Assembly: GCF_014280875.1 (NCBI RefSeq) | Contig: NZ_JACLAL010000001.1 | Location: 62,001 to 126,000 of the forward strand | DNA: 64,000 nucleotides | Source: Paenirhizobium daejeonense | GTDB taxonomy: Bacteria > Pseudomonadota > Alphaproteobacteria > Rhizobiales > Rhizobiaceae | Reading direction: 5' to 3' | Position numbers and translations under genes: made by a program | The notes under the pieces: generated by a model | Databases searched by the model: none | The model's input: only the letters and a program-made list of their open reading frames with translations | What the model was told of the DNA's origin: nothing | In this document: positions 17,249 to 26,750 of the stretch, in pieces | How positions within the stretch are numbered: position 1 is the stretch's first letter | Layout: each line of letters starts with the position of its first letter

Positions 17249-18292
17249 TTACTGGGTCGGGCCGTCGTTGAAGCCGACCTTGTCGACCAGTTCGGAAGCC
17301 AGTTTGCGGTTTGCGGCGATATCGACCAGCGGCAGCGGATCGGGCTTGATCGGGCCGAAAGAGGCGACGACCTCGGACACCTTCGCGCCCGGCAGGACCG
17401 GATATTCGAAGACCTGCTCCGAATAGATTTCCTGTGCTTTGCCGGAGGACAGGAATTCCATCAGCTTGATGGCGTTGTCCTTGTTGGGGGCATTCTTTGC
17501 CAATGCCATGCCGGATATGTTGACATGGGTGCCCCGGTCGGCGGCATTGGGAAACAGCACCTTGATGGCGGCCGCCCATTCCTTCTCTTCCGGGTCCTTG
17601 TCGTTGGTCAGCATCAGGCCGACGTAGTAGGTGTTGCCTAGCGCAATGTCGCATTCGCCGGACATGATCGACTTTGCCTGGCTGCGGTCGTTGCCGTCAG
17701 GTTTGCGGACAAGGTTGTTCTTCAGGCCCGTCAGCCACTTTTCGGTATATTCGGCACCGTGATGGGCGATCATCGAGGCGAAGAGGCCGATATTATAGGA
17801 GTGCTGGCCGTCGCGTATGCAGATGCGGTTTTTCCACTTCGGATCGGACAGTTCCTCATAAGTGATGGCAGTTTCCGGAACGCGCTCCTTCGAGGCATAG
17901 ACCACGCGGCCGCGAGTGGTCAGGCCGAACCAGTCGCCTGCCGGATCGCGATACTGTGCCGGAATGTCCTTATTGATGATGTCGTTCTGCACGGGCTGGG
18001 TGACGCCGCCATCCTTGGCTTCGATGAGACGGCCGATATCGACGGTCAGGATGACGTCCGCCGGGGAATTGGTGCCTTCAGCGGAAATACGCTCCACCAA
18101 TCCCTTGTCGAGGAAAAGAACATTGGTGGCGATGCCGGTCTCCTTGGTGAATTCGTCGAGCAGCGGCTGGATGAGTTCCGGCTGGCGATAGGAGTAGATA
18201 TTGACTTCGCCATCCGCAAACGCAACGCCGGCGAGTGCGCCGAAAGACGCCGTGGCCAGAAGCGCCACGCGCATTGTTTTTGTCGAAAGCAT
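17249..18292 (-). CDS. Ferric-iron ABC transporter substrate-binding protein
   Basis: A periplasmic binding protein of 347 residues in the FbpA/FutA ferric-binding family, with a signal peptide ending near AGVAFADGE. The mature part begins with VNIYSYRQPELIQPL and has a Tyr-rich stretch (GNTYYVGLM) that supplies iron ligands in this family. No permease or ATPase gene lies beside it in the window, so it must work with a transporter elsewhere. It is divergent from rirA, and a TGA-N9-TCA iron-responsive operator is 39 bases upstream of its start, so it is probably repressed by RirA when iron is sufficient. Confidence 0.9.
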   Translation of the reverse strand: MLSTKTMRVALLATASFGALAGVAFADGEVNIYSYRQPELIQPLLDEFTKETGIATNVLFLDKGLVERISAEGTNSPADVILTVDIGRLIEAKDGGVTQPVQNDIINKDIPAQYRDPAGDWFGLTTRGRVVYASKERVPETAITYEELSDPKWKNRICIRDGQHSYNIGLFASMIAHHGAEYTEKWLTGLKNNLVRKPDGNDRSQAKSIMSGECDIALGNTYYVGLMLTNDKDPEEKEWAAAIKVLFPNAADRGTHVNISGMALAKNAPNKDNAIKLMEFLSSGKAQEIYSEQVFEYPVLPGAKVSEVVASFGPIKPDPLPLVDIAANRKLASELVDKVGFNDGPTQ

Positions 18293-18330
18293 GGAAATCT
18301 CCTTTAGCGCATCCCAAATATATAATTAGT

Positions 18331-18345
18331 TGAGTGTTCTAATCA
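18331..18345. promoter_or_regulatory. Iron-responsive operator (RirA site), TGA-N9-TCA
   Basis: TGA, nine bases, TCA, exactly the spacing described for the rhizobial iron-responsive operator. It lies between the ferric-binding protein gene and rirA, closer to the former. Confidence 0.7.
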
Positions 18346-18412
18346 TGAATTTCGGAAAGCTGTCAATCCGTCTGGGGGCGTTTCACGATCACGTGAATCC
18401 TGAACTTGAGTA

Positions 18413-18430
18413 TTTTGGAATTGTTCAAAA
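18413..18430. promoter_or_regulatory. ICE-like (Irr box) inverted repeat upstream of rirA
   Basis: TTTGGAA, three bases, TTCAAAA: an inverted repeat with one mismatch and the shape of the Irr iron control element. It is 47 bases upstream of the rirA start codon. In Agrobacterium, Irr represses rirA under low iron, which fits this location. Confidence 0.5.
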
Positions 18431-18476
18431 CTGCAAAAGGCGTTATATAAAGCGGAAACGAGCTAGGGAGTCAGGC

Positions 18477-18953
18477 ATGCGTTTGACAAAGCAGACAAAT
18501 TACGCCGTGCGGATGCTCATGTATTGCGCTGCGAACAAGGAACATCTGAGCCGGATCCCGGAAATCGCCAAGGCCTACGGCGTGTCCGAGCTGTTCTTGT
18601 TCAAAATTCTTCAGCCCCTGAATAAGGCTGGGCTGGTGGAAACCGTCCGTGGCCGTAATGGCGGCGTTCGCCTCGGCCGGCCGGCAGAGAAGATTACCCT
18701 TTTCGACGTGGTGAAGGTCACGGAAGACAGTTTCGCCATGGCTGAATGTTTCGAGGACGATGGTGATGTCGATTGTCCGCTCATCGACAGCTGCGGTCTG
18801 AACTCTGCGCTCCGCAAGGCGCTGGGCGCGTTCTTCGAAGTGCTTAGCGGCTACACCATTGATGATCTGGTCAAGGCACGCCCGCAGATCAATTTCCTGC
18901 TCGGCATCAATGATTTCGAGCCGAAGGCCGCGATTTCCGCTCCGGCCGCTTGA
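18477..18953 (+). CDS. rirA: Rrf2-family iron-responsive repressor RirA
   Basis: A 158-residue regulator that matches rhizobial RirA closely from the first residue (MRLTKQTNYAVRMLMYCAA). It is the general repressor of iron uptake genes in Rhizobiaceae and senses iron through an FeS cluster. The helix-turn-helix is at about residues 25-50, and three cluster cysteines are seen near 91, 100 and 106 (AECFEDDG and CPLIDSC). The ATG at 18477 has AGGGAG upstream. It is divergent from a ferric-binding protein gene, an arrangement also found in Sinorhizobium and Agrobacterium. Confidence 0.96.
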   Translation: MRLTKQTNYAVRMLMYCAANKEHLSRIPEIAKAYGVSELFLFKILQPLNKAGLVETVRGRNGGVRLGRPAEKITLFDVVKVTEDSFAMAECFEDDGDVDCPLIDSCGLNSALRKALGAFFEVLSGYTIDDLVKARPQINFLLGINDFEPKAAISAPAA

Positions 18954-18980
18954 GCAGAGCCGCAGTTTCTTGACCTTTTG

Positions 18981-19013
18981 AACCCCGCTGCGCCAGCCGG
19001 CCGGCGGGGTTTT
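18981..19013 (+). terminator. rirA terminator
   Basis: An 8-bp perfect stem (18981-18988 with 19004-19011) around a GC-rich loop, ending in a short T-run, 27 bases after the rirA stop. Confidence 0.75.
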
Positions 19014-19108
19014 CGCTTGCCCTTTCGGCAATGTCCTCCGCTCCTTTGTACAGAAAAAGTCTTCCGCTGTGCGGCTGATCCCCTTGAGGGCCTTCGATCC
19101 AAGAAGTA

Positions 19109-19140
19109 CGTTTACGTAAACGGAAGTGTGGACTACTTCC
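19109..19140. promoter_or_regulatory. Palindromic operator-like sites upstream of GMC oxidoreductase
   Basis: A perfect 14-bp palindrome (CGTTTACGTAAACG, 19109-19122) is followed directly by an inverted repeat GGAAGT-N7-ACTTCC (19122-19140). Both lie 47-78 bases before the GMC oxidoreductase start codon. Probable regulator binding sites; the regulator is unknown. Confidence 0.5.
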
Positions 19141-19186
19141 GCAAGCGTTTGATCGAACGCGGGGGGCTTTGGGAGGGGCGTCTTTA

Positions 19187-20785
19187 ATGTATGATTATGT
19201 CATTGCCGGCGGTGGGTCGGCGGGATCCGTTCTGGCGTCGCGATTGAGCGAGAACCCGGCCGTGAAAGTCTGCCTGATCGAGGCGGGAGGGCTTGGTCGC
19301 GATCTCCTGCTACGCGTTCCCTCCGGGGCCGCCGCCATTGTCCCCGGACGGGTAAAAGGCCCCAACTGGTGTTTCGTGACCGAGCCGCAACCGGGCCTGA
19401 ACGGCAGGCGCGGCTTCCAGCCTCGGGGCAGGGGGCTCGGAGGATCAAGCCTGATCAACGCCATGCTCTATGTCCGGGGTCATGCCTCGGATTATGACGA
19501 TTGGGCTGCGGCGGGCTGTGAGGGATGGTCGTTTGCCGAAGTGCTGCCTTATTTCCGCAAATCGGAAAACAACATTCGCGGCGGCACCGCGCTGCACGGC
19601 GCCGGCGGTCCCCTGCAGGTAAGCGATCCCGATTGGGCACGGCCCATCAATCACGCTTTCATCGAGGCGGGAGAGTTACGTGGCTTCGGGATAAACGACG
19701 ACTTCAACGGAGCCGATCAAGAGGGGTTCGGCCTCTATCAGGCGACGCAGTTCTGGCAGGGGCCGAAAAAGGGCGAACGCTGTTCTGCATCGGCGGCGTA
19801 CCTGCATGACAATCTCGGACGGGCAAACCTCACCGTTATCACTGGCGGTCGAGCGACGCGCATTTTGATCGAGAACGGCAAAGCGGTGGGGGTTGTTTAC
19901 AGGCAGGGACGCCGGGAGGCGACAGTCTACGCGTCGCGTGAGGTGATCGTTTCAGGTGGGGCGCTACAGTCGCCGCAGCTGCTGATGCTGTCGGGGATCG
20001 GTCCGGCCGACGAATTGCGGCGCCTCGGCATAGCCGTGGTGGCGGATCGTCCGGAGGTTGGCGCCAACCTGCAGGATCACCTGGATTATACGCTCGTCTA
20101 TCGCTCCGACGACTCCGATATGATCGGCATCGGGTTGACCGGCGCTCGCGCCATGGCGCGGGCGGCAGGCGAATGGCGGCGTGAGGGTACAGGCCTGCTT
20201 CGTTCGACCTTCGCGGAATCTGGGGCCTTCCTGAAAACCGATCCGAGTCTCGATCGTCCTGATATTCAGTTGCATTTTGTCGTTGCGATGGTCGACGATC
20301 ATGCCCGCCGGCTGCATCTGGGGTATGGCTATTCGTGCCATGTCTGTCTGTTGCGTCCCCATTCGCGAGGCCGTGTCGGCCTGAGGAGTGCTGATCCACT
20401 CACGGCACCTCTGATCGACCCGGCCTATCTGTCGGATGGGCGGGATTTGGCCGGCATGATAGCCGGAACGAGGGTAATGCGCGATGTCATGGAGGCAGCT
20501 CCGCTGGACCGTTATCGCCGCAGCCAGCTTTACCCTATCGGCAACTCGGATAGCGAACTTGCCTCGGCGATCCGCGCCCGAGCCGATACCATCTATCATC
20601 CCGCCGGCACCTGCCGGATGGGGGCAGACGAGAATTCGGTCGTGGACCCGCAATTGCGTGTGCGCGGCGTCGAGGGATTGCGGGTAGTGGATGCCTCGGT
20701 CATGCCCACACTGGTTGGTGGCAATACCAATGCGCCTGTCATCATGATGGCGGAGAAGGTCGCGGCCTCCATTCTTGCGGCCTGA
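19187..20785 (+). CDS. GMC-family FAD-dependent alcohol oxidoreductase
   Basis: A glucose-methanol-choline oxidoreductase of 532 residues, similar in build to choline and alcohol dehydrogenases. The FAD-binding motif [15 protein letters not shown] starts at residue 7, the second signature [16 protein letters not shown] is near residue 260, and the C-terminal active-site His and Asn are in PAGTCRMG and [14 protein letters not shown]. The ATG at 19187 has GGGAGGGG upstream. A gluconokinase gene follows 91 bases later, so a sugar alcohol or polyol substrate is possible, but the substrate cannot be read from sequence. Confidence 0.88.
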   Translation: MYDYVIAGGGSAGSVLASRLSENPAVKVCLIEAGGLGRDLLLRVPSGAAAIVPGRVKGPNWCFVTEPQPGLNGRRGFQPRGRGLGGSSLINAMLYVRGHASDYDDWAAAGCEGWSFAEVLPYFRKSENNIRGGTALHGAGGPLQVSDPDWARPINHAFIEAGELRGFGINDDFNGADQEGFGLYQATQFWQGPKKGERCSASAAYLHDNLGRANLTVITGGRATRILIENGKAVGVVYRQGRREATVYASREVIVSGGALQSPQLLMLSGIGPADELRRLGIAVVADRPEVGANLQDHLDYTLVYRSDDSDMIGIGLTGARAMARAAGEWRREGTGLLRSTFAESGAFLKTDPSLDRPDIQLHFVVAMVDDHARRLHLGYGYSCHVCLLRPHSRGRVGLRSADPLTAPLIDPAYLSDGRDLAGMIAGTRVMRDVMEAAPLDRYRRSQLYPIGNSDSELASAIRARADTIYHPAGTCRMGADENSVVDPQLRVRGVEGLRVVDASVMPTLVGGNTNAPVIMMAEKVAASILAA

Positions 20786-20876
20786 GGTCTCGGGCGATGT
20801 TGGAAGTCGGCTTGGATTTCCCCTCCGGCGCGTCTAGTTTCCCTGGCGATATTCATATTGCAGGGAGGAGGCCGCC

Positions 20877-21407
20877 TTGGCTGAGACGAAACCAGTAGCG
20901 CCGCGGGCAATCATCGTCATGGGGGTCAGCGGTTGCGGCAAGTCGTCGGTCGGCGCCCTGCTGGCCGAACGGCTGGGCCTCGCCTTTATCGAGGGTGACA
21001 GCCTGCATCCTGCCGGGAATGTCGCGAAGATGGCGCAGGGAATTCCGTTGACGGACGAGGATCGCTGGCCCTGGTTGGAGACGATCGGAACGCTGATGGC
21101 TGAGGCACGGAACAGCGGCAAGGGGATCGTCGTTTCCTGCTCGGCGCTGAAAAGCATCTACCGCGATCGGCTGCGGCAGGCGATGTCGGGCCGACTTTCC
21201 TTCGTCTTTCTGGAGGGGACGCCGGAACTGCTTCTGTCCCGCATGGGCGCGCGCAGGGGCCATTTCATGCCTGTTTCGCTGCTGGAGAGCCAACTGCGAA
21301 CGCTGGAGGTGCCGACGGGAGAGCCGGGTGTCGTCACTGTGAGCATCGATGCGAGCGTCGATGCCATCGTGGACCGTGCGTTGGAGGCATTGATGGCCGC
21401 CGATTGA
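20877..21407 (+). CDS. gntK: Gluconokinase
   Basis: A 176-residue gluconate kinase of the GntK family: phosphorylates D-gluconate to 6-phosphogluconate for the Entner-Doudoroff or pentose phosphate route. The P-loop GVSGCGKSS is near residue 16; EGDSLHP, DEDRWPWL and SCSALKSIYRDRLR follow, all typical of the family. The start is TTG at 20877 behind an extended GGGAGGAGG site; the first ATG (20919) would remove the strand before the P-loop. It converges with the cyclase gene. Confidence 0.92.
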   Translation: MAETKPVAPRAIIVMGVSGCGKSSVGALLAERLGLAFIEGDSLHPAGNVAKMAQGIPLTDEDRWPWLETIGTLMAEARNSGKGIVVSCSALKSIYRDRLRQAMSGRLSFVFLEGTPELLLSRMGARRGHFMPVSLLESQLRTLEVPTGEPGVVTVSIDASVDAIVDRALEALMAAD

Positions 21408-21432
21408 GTGTCGGCCATTTGCGGAACGAACC

Positions 21433-22854
21433 TCAGGCCGCCAGGGCAATGCGGTTTCGCCCGTTCTTTTTGGCCTCGTACAGTGCTTCATCGGCCTGCC
21501 TTAACAGCAGGTCGAAATCTTGTGTTTCTTCGGAAGCGACAGCAAGTCCGATGCTGAGTGTGACATGGATTGCCTGTCCATTGTCGAGATGTATGGGCTC
21601 CTCTTGAACCGCGCGTCTGATATTTTCTGCAATCTCCATGGCTTCCGATACGGTGCAGTCAGAGAGAAGGGCGGCAAATTCCTCGCCTCCTAGTCGTCCC
21701 AACGCATCATCGGTTCGAAGACTATCCCGGATGCGCTGCGCGGAAGCGACCAGCACGGCGTCGCCCGCAGCATGACCGAGGGTGTCATTGACGTTTTTGA
21801 AATGGTCGAGATCCATCAGCAAGGTGACGCAGTGCTGCCGCGATTGCTGCAGAATAAGTCCGGCCTGTTCCCTGAATGCCCGTCGGTTCGCAATGCCGGT
21901 CAGCGCATCGTAAGATGCCAGATGCCGAAGGCGGAGGACCAGTTCGTTGTGTGCGGTCGTGGCGCTTGCGAGCATGACCGGGGCGAGACAGATCAGGCCG
22001 ACGCCCATTCTGATTGAAATGAGGGTAATTTCGTTCGTCGCCTCCACTGGCGTTGGCGACAGGACTGCGGAAATGGCAAAAATGGTCCATAGGCTGAAGA
22101 ACAGCGTCAGGACCGATGTCGCAAATACCGAATAGCTCACGGCGCACCAGAGGAGCGCAGGAACCGGAAAGGCAATCGCACCTCCTCCGCCCACGAGAAC
22201 CGCTGCAATACAGGATAGGAGCAGTGAAACGGCGGGGGCGAGTTTTTCGGGCTTTGGAAGTGAACCGATTTTGGCAAGAGAACCGGAAAAATGCGCCCGG
22301 TGGGGAAAGGCGAGAACGACCGGAAGAATGGTTATGTAGTTGACCAGTTCTGCGGAAAACCAGAAGAAAAGGCCGCTCAGGCTGCTGCTGTTGAAGAGAA
22401 GGGGATTTGCGACGGTGCCAACGAGACCGGCTGCGGCAGAACCCGCTACCGCCGCAAGAGCGAGATACAGCATCGACGAAGGATGTCGCAATTGCCTGAC
22501 ATCCCGGGGCAAGCGCGAGCAGACCAGATAACCGGTAGCGACGCCGGCCATATTGGCACTGTTCAGGATCAATGCCTTGCCGAGGGAAGCTCCTGTCAAC
22601 AGGTCGGCGGCAAGATATGCAGCAAAAGCCGCAACCCAGCCGACAGGTGTCGACATCTTTTCAAACCGTAGGAGAAGGCCAAGGAGCAGGGCGTTTGCCG
22701 GCCATACCGTTGCCAGCGAACCGATCGGTCGTGAAAATATTCCAAGCAGGCATGCGACAAAGACGGCGGCGGCAAGCATCAGCCATGGCGGGACCGGCCA
22801 TGCACGGTGCCGCCATGGCTGCCGGTTCCTGTATCCTGAATGCATTTCGCCCAT
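21433..22854 (-). CDS. MASE1-type membrane diguanylate cyclase (GGDEF)
   Basis: A 473-residue protein with about eight membrane segments in residues 25-300 (MASE1-like sensor) followed by a GGDEF domain from about 310. The active-site motif is GGEEF at 389-393, and an inhibitory site RTDD at 380-383 sits exactly five residues before it, so it probably makes cyclic di-GMP with product feedback. The signal it senses is unknown. Cyclic di-GMP commonly drives exopolysaccharide and surface protein production in rhizobia, so it may act on the matrix genes further along, but that is speculation. Confidence 0.9.
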   Translation of the reverse strand: MGEMHSGYRNRQPWRHRAWPVPPWLMLAAAVFVACLLGIFSRPIGSLATVWPANALLLGLLLRFEKMSTPVGWVAAFAAYLAADLLTGASLGKALILNSANMAGVATGYLVCSRLPRDVRQLRHPSSMLYLALAAVAGSAAAGLVGTVANPLLFNSSSLSGLFFWFSAELVNYITILPVVLAFPHRAHFSGSLAKIGSLPKPEKLAPAVSLLLSCIAAVLVGGGGAIAFPVPALLWCAVSYSVFATSVLTLFFSLWTIFAISAVLSPTPVEATNEITLISIRMGVGLICLAPVMLASATTAHNELVLRLRHLASYDALTGIANRRAFREQAGLILQQSRQHCVTLLMDLDHFKNVNDTLGHAAGDAVLVASAQRIRDSLRTDDALGRLGGEEFAALLSDCTVSEAMEIAENIRRAVQEEPIHLDNGQAIHVTLSIGLAVASEETQDFDLLLRQADEALYEAKKNGRNRIALAA

Positions 22855-22993
22855 GAGACGTACCCTTCGCCTGAAAGCAATTATCGGGCGAAAGGTTTTC
22901 GAGGTGTTAAACCGATGCGGCTTACCTGCGTATTTTATCGAGAAGCATGTACTGACGGTTAAATTTCGTTTTCACGCCTGATGTTGACACCGC

Positions 22994-23866
22994 TCAAGCG
23001 CGGCCGTCCAGTGTCATGAGTGGACGGTAGAGTTCCGGCCGGCGGTCGCGAAAGAGGCCCCAGGCTGAGCGCTGCTTCGCAATGCCCTCGAGATCGAAGG
23101 TGGCGGTAAGCACTGTTTCGCTGGTCCGGTCTGCCTCGGCGATCTTGGCTCCGGTCTGGTCGGCGATGAAGGACGAGCCGTAGAAGGTAAGTTCGGTACC
23201 CTTGCGGCCCGCCTCTTTCCCGATCCGGTTGGAAGCGATGACCGGGACGACGTTTGCAGCGGCGTGGCCCTGCATCACGCGCTGCCAGTGGGCGGCGCTG
23301 TCGATCGTCGGGTCCTGCGGTTCCGAGCCGATCGCGGTCGGATAGAACAGCAGTTCGGCACCCTGAAGAGCCATGGCGCGGGCGGCTTCCGGGAACCACT
23401 GATCCCAGCAGATGCCGACGCCGATCTTCGCGTGACGCGTCTGCCAGACGCGGAAACCGGTATCGCCGGGAGAGAAGTAATACTTCTCCGTATAGCCGGG
23501 ACCATCAGGGATATGGCTCTTGCGATAGAGGCCGAGCACTGCGCCATCCGCATCGACGATGGCGACGCTGTTGAAATAGGTCTGCCCGGCCTTCTCGAAG
23601 AAGCTGACGGGTAGAACCACGTTCAGTTCAGCCGCGAGCTTCGCGAAATGCGCAATCAGAGGATTGCCCTCGAAGGGCTTCGCCATGTCGAAGAATTCGG
23701 CGATCTGGTCCTGGCAGAAATAGGGAGCCTCGAAAAGCTCCTGGATCAGGACGATCTGCGCGCCATCGGCCGCCGCCTTGCGGATCAGCTTTTCGGCCCG
23801 CTCGATATTGCCTTTGAGATCCCAGCTGCAGGCCATCTGGGTTGCCGCGACGGTAACGATTGTCAT
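22994..23866 (-). CDS. aguB: N-carbamoylputrescine amidase
   Basis: A nitrilase-superfamily enzyme of 290 residues that hydrolyses N-carbamoylputrescine to putrescine, CO2 and ammonia. The catalytic triad is visible: Glu43 in QELFEAPYF, Lys116 in RKSHIPDGPGYTEKYYF and Cys153 in GICWDQWFPE. I start it at ATG 23866, which has AAGGAG 8 bases upstream. It is the last gene of an operon with puuA-like and puuB-like genes, joining a putrescine-forming enzyme to putrescine-degrading ones. No agmatine deiminase (aguA) is in the window. Confidence 0.92.
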   Translation of the reverse strand: MTIVTVAATQMACSWDLKGNIERAEKLIRKAAADGAQIVLIQELFEAPYFCQDQIAEFFDMAKPFEGNPLIAHFAKLAAELNVVLPVSFFEKAGQTYFNSVAIVDADGAVLGLYRKSHIPDGPGYTEKYYFSPGDTGFRVWQTRHAKIGVGICWDQWFPEAARAMALQGAELLFYPTAIGSEPQDPTIDSAAHWQRVMQGHAAANVVPVIASNRIGKEAGRKGTELTFYGSSFIADQTGAKIAEADRTSETVLTATFDLEGIAKQRSAWGLFRDRRPELYRPLMTLDGRA

Positions 23867-23877
23867 GCCGCTCTCCT

Positions 23878-25185
23878 TTAGACGCCGAGCTTGTCGCGCA
23901 GGCCGTACCACCATGCGCCGAGAACGGTGAGTGGCACGCGGAAGGTCTTGCCGCCGGGGAAGGGGAAGGCCGGCAGCGAAGCCCAGACGTCGAAACGCTC
24001 CGCATGGCCGGCGACGGCTTCGCCGAGGATCTTGCCCAGCAGATGCGTGGTCGTCACGCCGTGGCCGCTGTCGCCATGGGAGAAGTAGACGTTGTCTGCG
24101 AGCTTGCCGATATGCGGAATGCGTGTGAGCGTCAGCGCGAAATTGCCGCTCCAGGCGAATTCGATCTTCGCATTGGCGAGCTGCGGGAAGGTCTTCAGCA
24201 TGTTCGGGCGAATGACGCCGGTCAGGTTTGCCGGGTCCTGGCCGCCATAGCCGATGCCGCCGCCATAGAGCAGCCGGTTGTCGGCCGTGCGGCGGTAATA
24301 GTCGAGCACATAGTTGGCGTCTTCGACACAGTAGTTGGCCGGCAGCAGTTCCTCGATGAGCTTCGGATCGAGCTGTTCGGTCGCCATGACCTGGCTGGAG
24401 ACGGGCATCATCTTGTCGGTGATCTTCGGCAGCATGGTGCCGAGATAGGCATTGCCGCAGACGAGGACATATTTCGCCTTCACGGAGCCCTCGGCCGTGC
24501 GGACGACCGGATTGGCGCCCATGTCGAGACCGGTGACGCGCGATTTTTCGAAGACCTGTCCGCCAAGGCTCTCGAATGCCGCGGCTTCTCCGAGCACGAG
24601 ATTGAGCGGGTGGATATGGCCACCGAAGCGGTCGATCATGCCGCCGACATAGCGGTCGGCTTTCACGTATTTGCCGACTTCGGCCTTCGAGACCATCTCA
24701 AGTCCGGTATGACCGTGCTTTTCCCAGTTGGCTCTCACATGCGCCATCTCGCGCACCTGCTTGTCGGTAAAGGCGGCGAAGAAACCGCCATCGACGAGAT
24801 CGCACTGGATGCCGTACTTCGCCACGCGCTCACGGATGATGTTGCCACCTTCGAGCGACATGGCGCCGAGCTTTGCCGCTTTGTCCGGCCCGTATCGGCG
24901 GGCGATAACCTCGAGATCGCGGCTGTAGCCGTTGACGATCTGGCCGCCATTGCGACCCGACGCGCCGAAGCCGATGCGCTCGCCCTCGACAACGATCACC
25001 TTGAAGCCGTTTTCCGCAAGCTGCAGTGCTGCCGAGATGCCGGTAAAGCCGGCGCCGATCACGCAGACATCGGCAGTATGCTCGCCCTTCAGGCTTTCGC
25101 GGACGCGTTTGTCATTGGCGCTATGCGCATACCAGGAGGGGGCGTGGCCGGGATTGGTGGCGGAGGTCTGGTTCGTGCTGGTCAT
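23878..25185 (-). CDS. puuB: Gamma-glutamylputrescine oxidase-like FAD oxidoreductase
   Basis: A DAO-family flavoprotein of 435 residues. The FAD motif VIGAGFTGISAALQLAE is near residue 42, and the RIGFGASGRNGGQIVNGY segment is typical of PuuB-like amine oxidases. PuuB oxidises gamma-glutamylputrescine to an aldehyde with release of ammonia and peroxide. The start lies 3 bases after the puuA stop, so the two are translationally coupled, and aguB follows 11 bases later. Assignment to PuuB rests on family plus neighbours; related rhizobial enzymes can act on other amines. Confidence 0.87.
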   Translation of the reverse strand: MTSTNQTSATNPGHAPSWYAHSANDKRVRESLKGEHTADVCVIGAGFTGISAALQLAENGFKVIVVEGERIGFGASGRNGGQIVNGYSRDLEVIARRYGPDKAAKLGAMSLEGGNIIRERVAKYGIQCDLVDGGFFAAFTDKQVREMAHVRANWEKHGHTGLEMVSKAEVGKYVKADRYVGGMIDRFGGHIHPLNLVLGEAAAFESLGGQVFEKSRVTGLDMGANPVVRTAEGSVKAKYVLVCGNAYLGTMLPKITDKMMPVSSQVMATEQLDPKLIEELLPANYCVEDANYVLDYYRRTADNRLLYGGGIGYGGQDPANLTGVIRPNMLKTFPQLANAKIEFAWSGNFALTLTRIPHIGKLADNVYFSHGDSGHGVTTTHLLGKILGEAVAGHAERFDVWASLPAFPFPGGKTFRVPLTVLGAWWYGLRDKLGV

Positions 25186-25188
25186 GGG

Positions 25189-26547
25189 TCACACCGTGCG
25201 GATGTAGGCGTCATATTCGACATCGGTGACGCGCAGGGAGAATTCGGAGAGTTCCTGTTGCTTGCAGGCCGTATAGAGGCTGCGATACTTCTGGCCGAGC
25301 GCCGCATAGGCGAAGCTGGACTTGGCGAAACGCTGCAGGGCGAGGTCCCAGTTGGTCGGCAGGGGCTCGTGATTGATCGCGTGGTCGTCGCCGCTGATTG
25401 CGCCGCCGGGAGCGGTCTTTTCCTTCATACCGGCAAGAGCCGCGGAAAGGATCATCGCCAGCACCAGATAAGGATTGGTGTCAGCACCTGCGACGCGCTG
25501 CTCGATGCGGGTAGCCGGCTTGGGAGCTGTAATGACACGCACCGCGGCGGAACGGTTGTCGAAGCCCCAGGAGGCGTAGGTCGGCGCATGTTCGGACGGG
25601 CGCAGGCGGCGATAGGAGTTCTGATGGGGCGCAAACACGGCCATGCTCTCGCCCATGTTTTCCAGAAGGCCGCCGACCGAATGCATTAGTGCGTCGGAGG
25701 GGCCGTCCTCGCCGACATAGATGTTGTTGCCATTCTCATCGAGCACGGAGAAGTGGACATGCATGCCGCTGCCGGCCTGCGTGCCGTAGGGCTTGGCCAT
25801 GAAAGTGGCGTCGAGATCGTTGGCGCGGGCCACGCCCTTGACGATGCGCTTCAGGAGTAACGCATAATCGGCGGCGGCGAGCGCATCCGGCACATGGTTG
25901 AGGTTGATCTCGTACTGGCCGGGACCGTTTTCACGCAGCGTCGTATCGGCCGGCACGCCTTGAGCGCGGGCGGCCGAAGATATGCCGTGGAAGACTTCCT
26001 CGAAATCCTGCAGTTCGGAGATCGATAGAACCTGCGTCTGGCCGGTGTGCCAGCGGCCGTCGCGGGTGTTCGGCGGCCGGACCGGGTCGAGCGCCGAGCG
26101 GACGGGGTCGATCAGATAGAATTCGAGTTCGGTCGCCACCACCGGGGTGAGCTTCAGCTTGGCATAGCGCTCCAGCACATTGGCGAGCACCTGCCGGGGA
26201 TCCGCGAAGAAGCCGGTGCCATCGGGGTTCTTCATCTGCAGGAGAACCTGCGCCGTCGGGCGCGACAGCCAGGTGACGCGCGACAGCGTGCCGGGCACGG
26301 GGAAGCATATGCCATCCGGATCGCCTGTTCCTTCGGCAAGACCGGCGGAGTTGACGTCGCGGCCCCAGACATCAAGCGCATAAACCGAGCGCGGGATCGC
26401 CATGCCCTTGGTCAACACATCGAGCGCCCGCTCGCGGGGGATCCACTTTCCCCGGGGAACGCCGTTAACGTCGATTACGAAGGCTTCCAGCACTTCGATA
26501 TCGGGGTTTTCTGCAAAAAAGGCTCGTGCGTAGCTATCAATGTCCAT
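25189..26547 (-). CDS. puuA: Glutamine-synthetase-like gamma-glutamylputrescine synthetase
   Basis: A 452-residue glutamine synthetase family protein of the PuuA/GlnT-like type. It ligates glutamate to putrescine or a similar amine at the cost of ATP. Family segments seen: ATELEFYLID, NHVPDALAAADYALLLKR, TFMAKPYGTQAGSGMHVHFS and RRLRPSEHAPTYASWGFDNR. I start it at 26547 (MDIDSYAR); the open frame upstream is atypical. It is the first gene of puuA-puuB-aguB. The 314-base upstream region has a palindrome that may be its operator. Confidence 0.9.
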   Translation of the reverse strand: MDIDSYARAFFAENPDIEVLEAFVIDVNGVPRGKWIPRERALDVLTKGMAIPRSVYALDVWGRDVNSAGLAEGTGDPDGICFPVPGTLSRVTWLSRPTAQVLLQMKNPDGTGFFADPRQVLANVLERYAKLKLTPVVATELEFYLIDPVRSALDPVRPPNTRDGRWHTGQTQVLSISELQDFEEVFHGISSAARAQGVPADTTLRENGPGQYEINLNHVPDALAAADYALLLKRIVKGVARANDLDATFMAKPYGTQAGSGMHVHFSVLDENGNNIYVGEDGPSDALMHSVGGLLENMGESMAVFAPHQNSYRRLRPSEHAPTYASWGFDNRSAAVRVITAPKPATRIEQRVAGADTNPYLVLAMILSAALAGMKEKTAPGGAISGDDHAINHEPLPTNWDLALQRFAKSSFAYAALGQKYRSLYTACKQQELSEFSLRVTDVEYDAYIRTV

Positions 26548-26750
26548 GGGCCACCGGAAAAATGAAAAACACTTCTGAGATCTGTCGGCATGCAAAACGC
26601 ACGCGCGGTTGAAGATGCAGCGCTAACTGTGAGCGGTCTTCGCGTTATAGATCAAGAAACGTGCCATTTTCCTGCCGGTACTTCAGTGCCCCTCGACCGT
26701 TGGCGGTTTATATCGCCTGTTTTTATCCGGTCTGCCGCAACGACTGCAGC

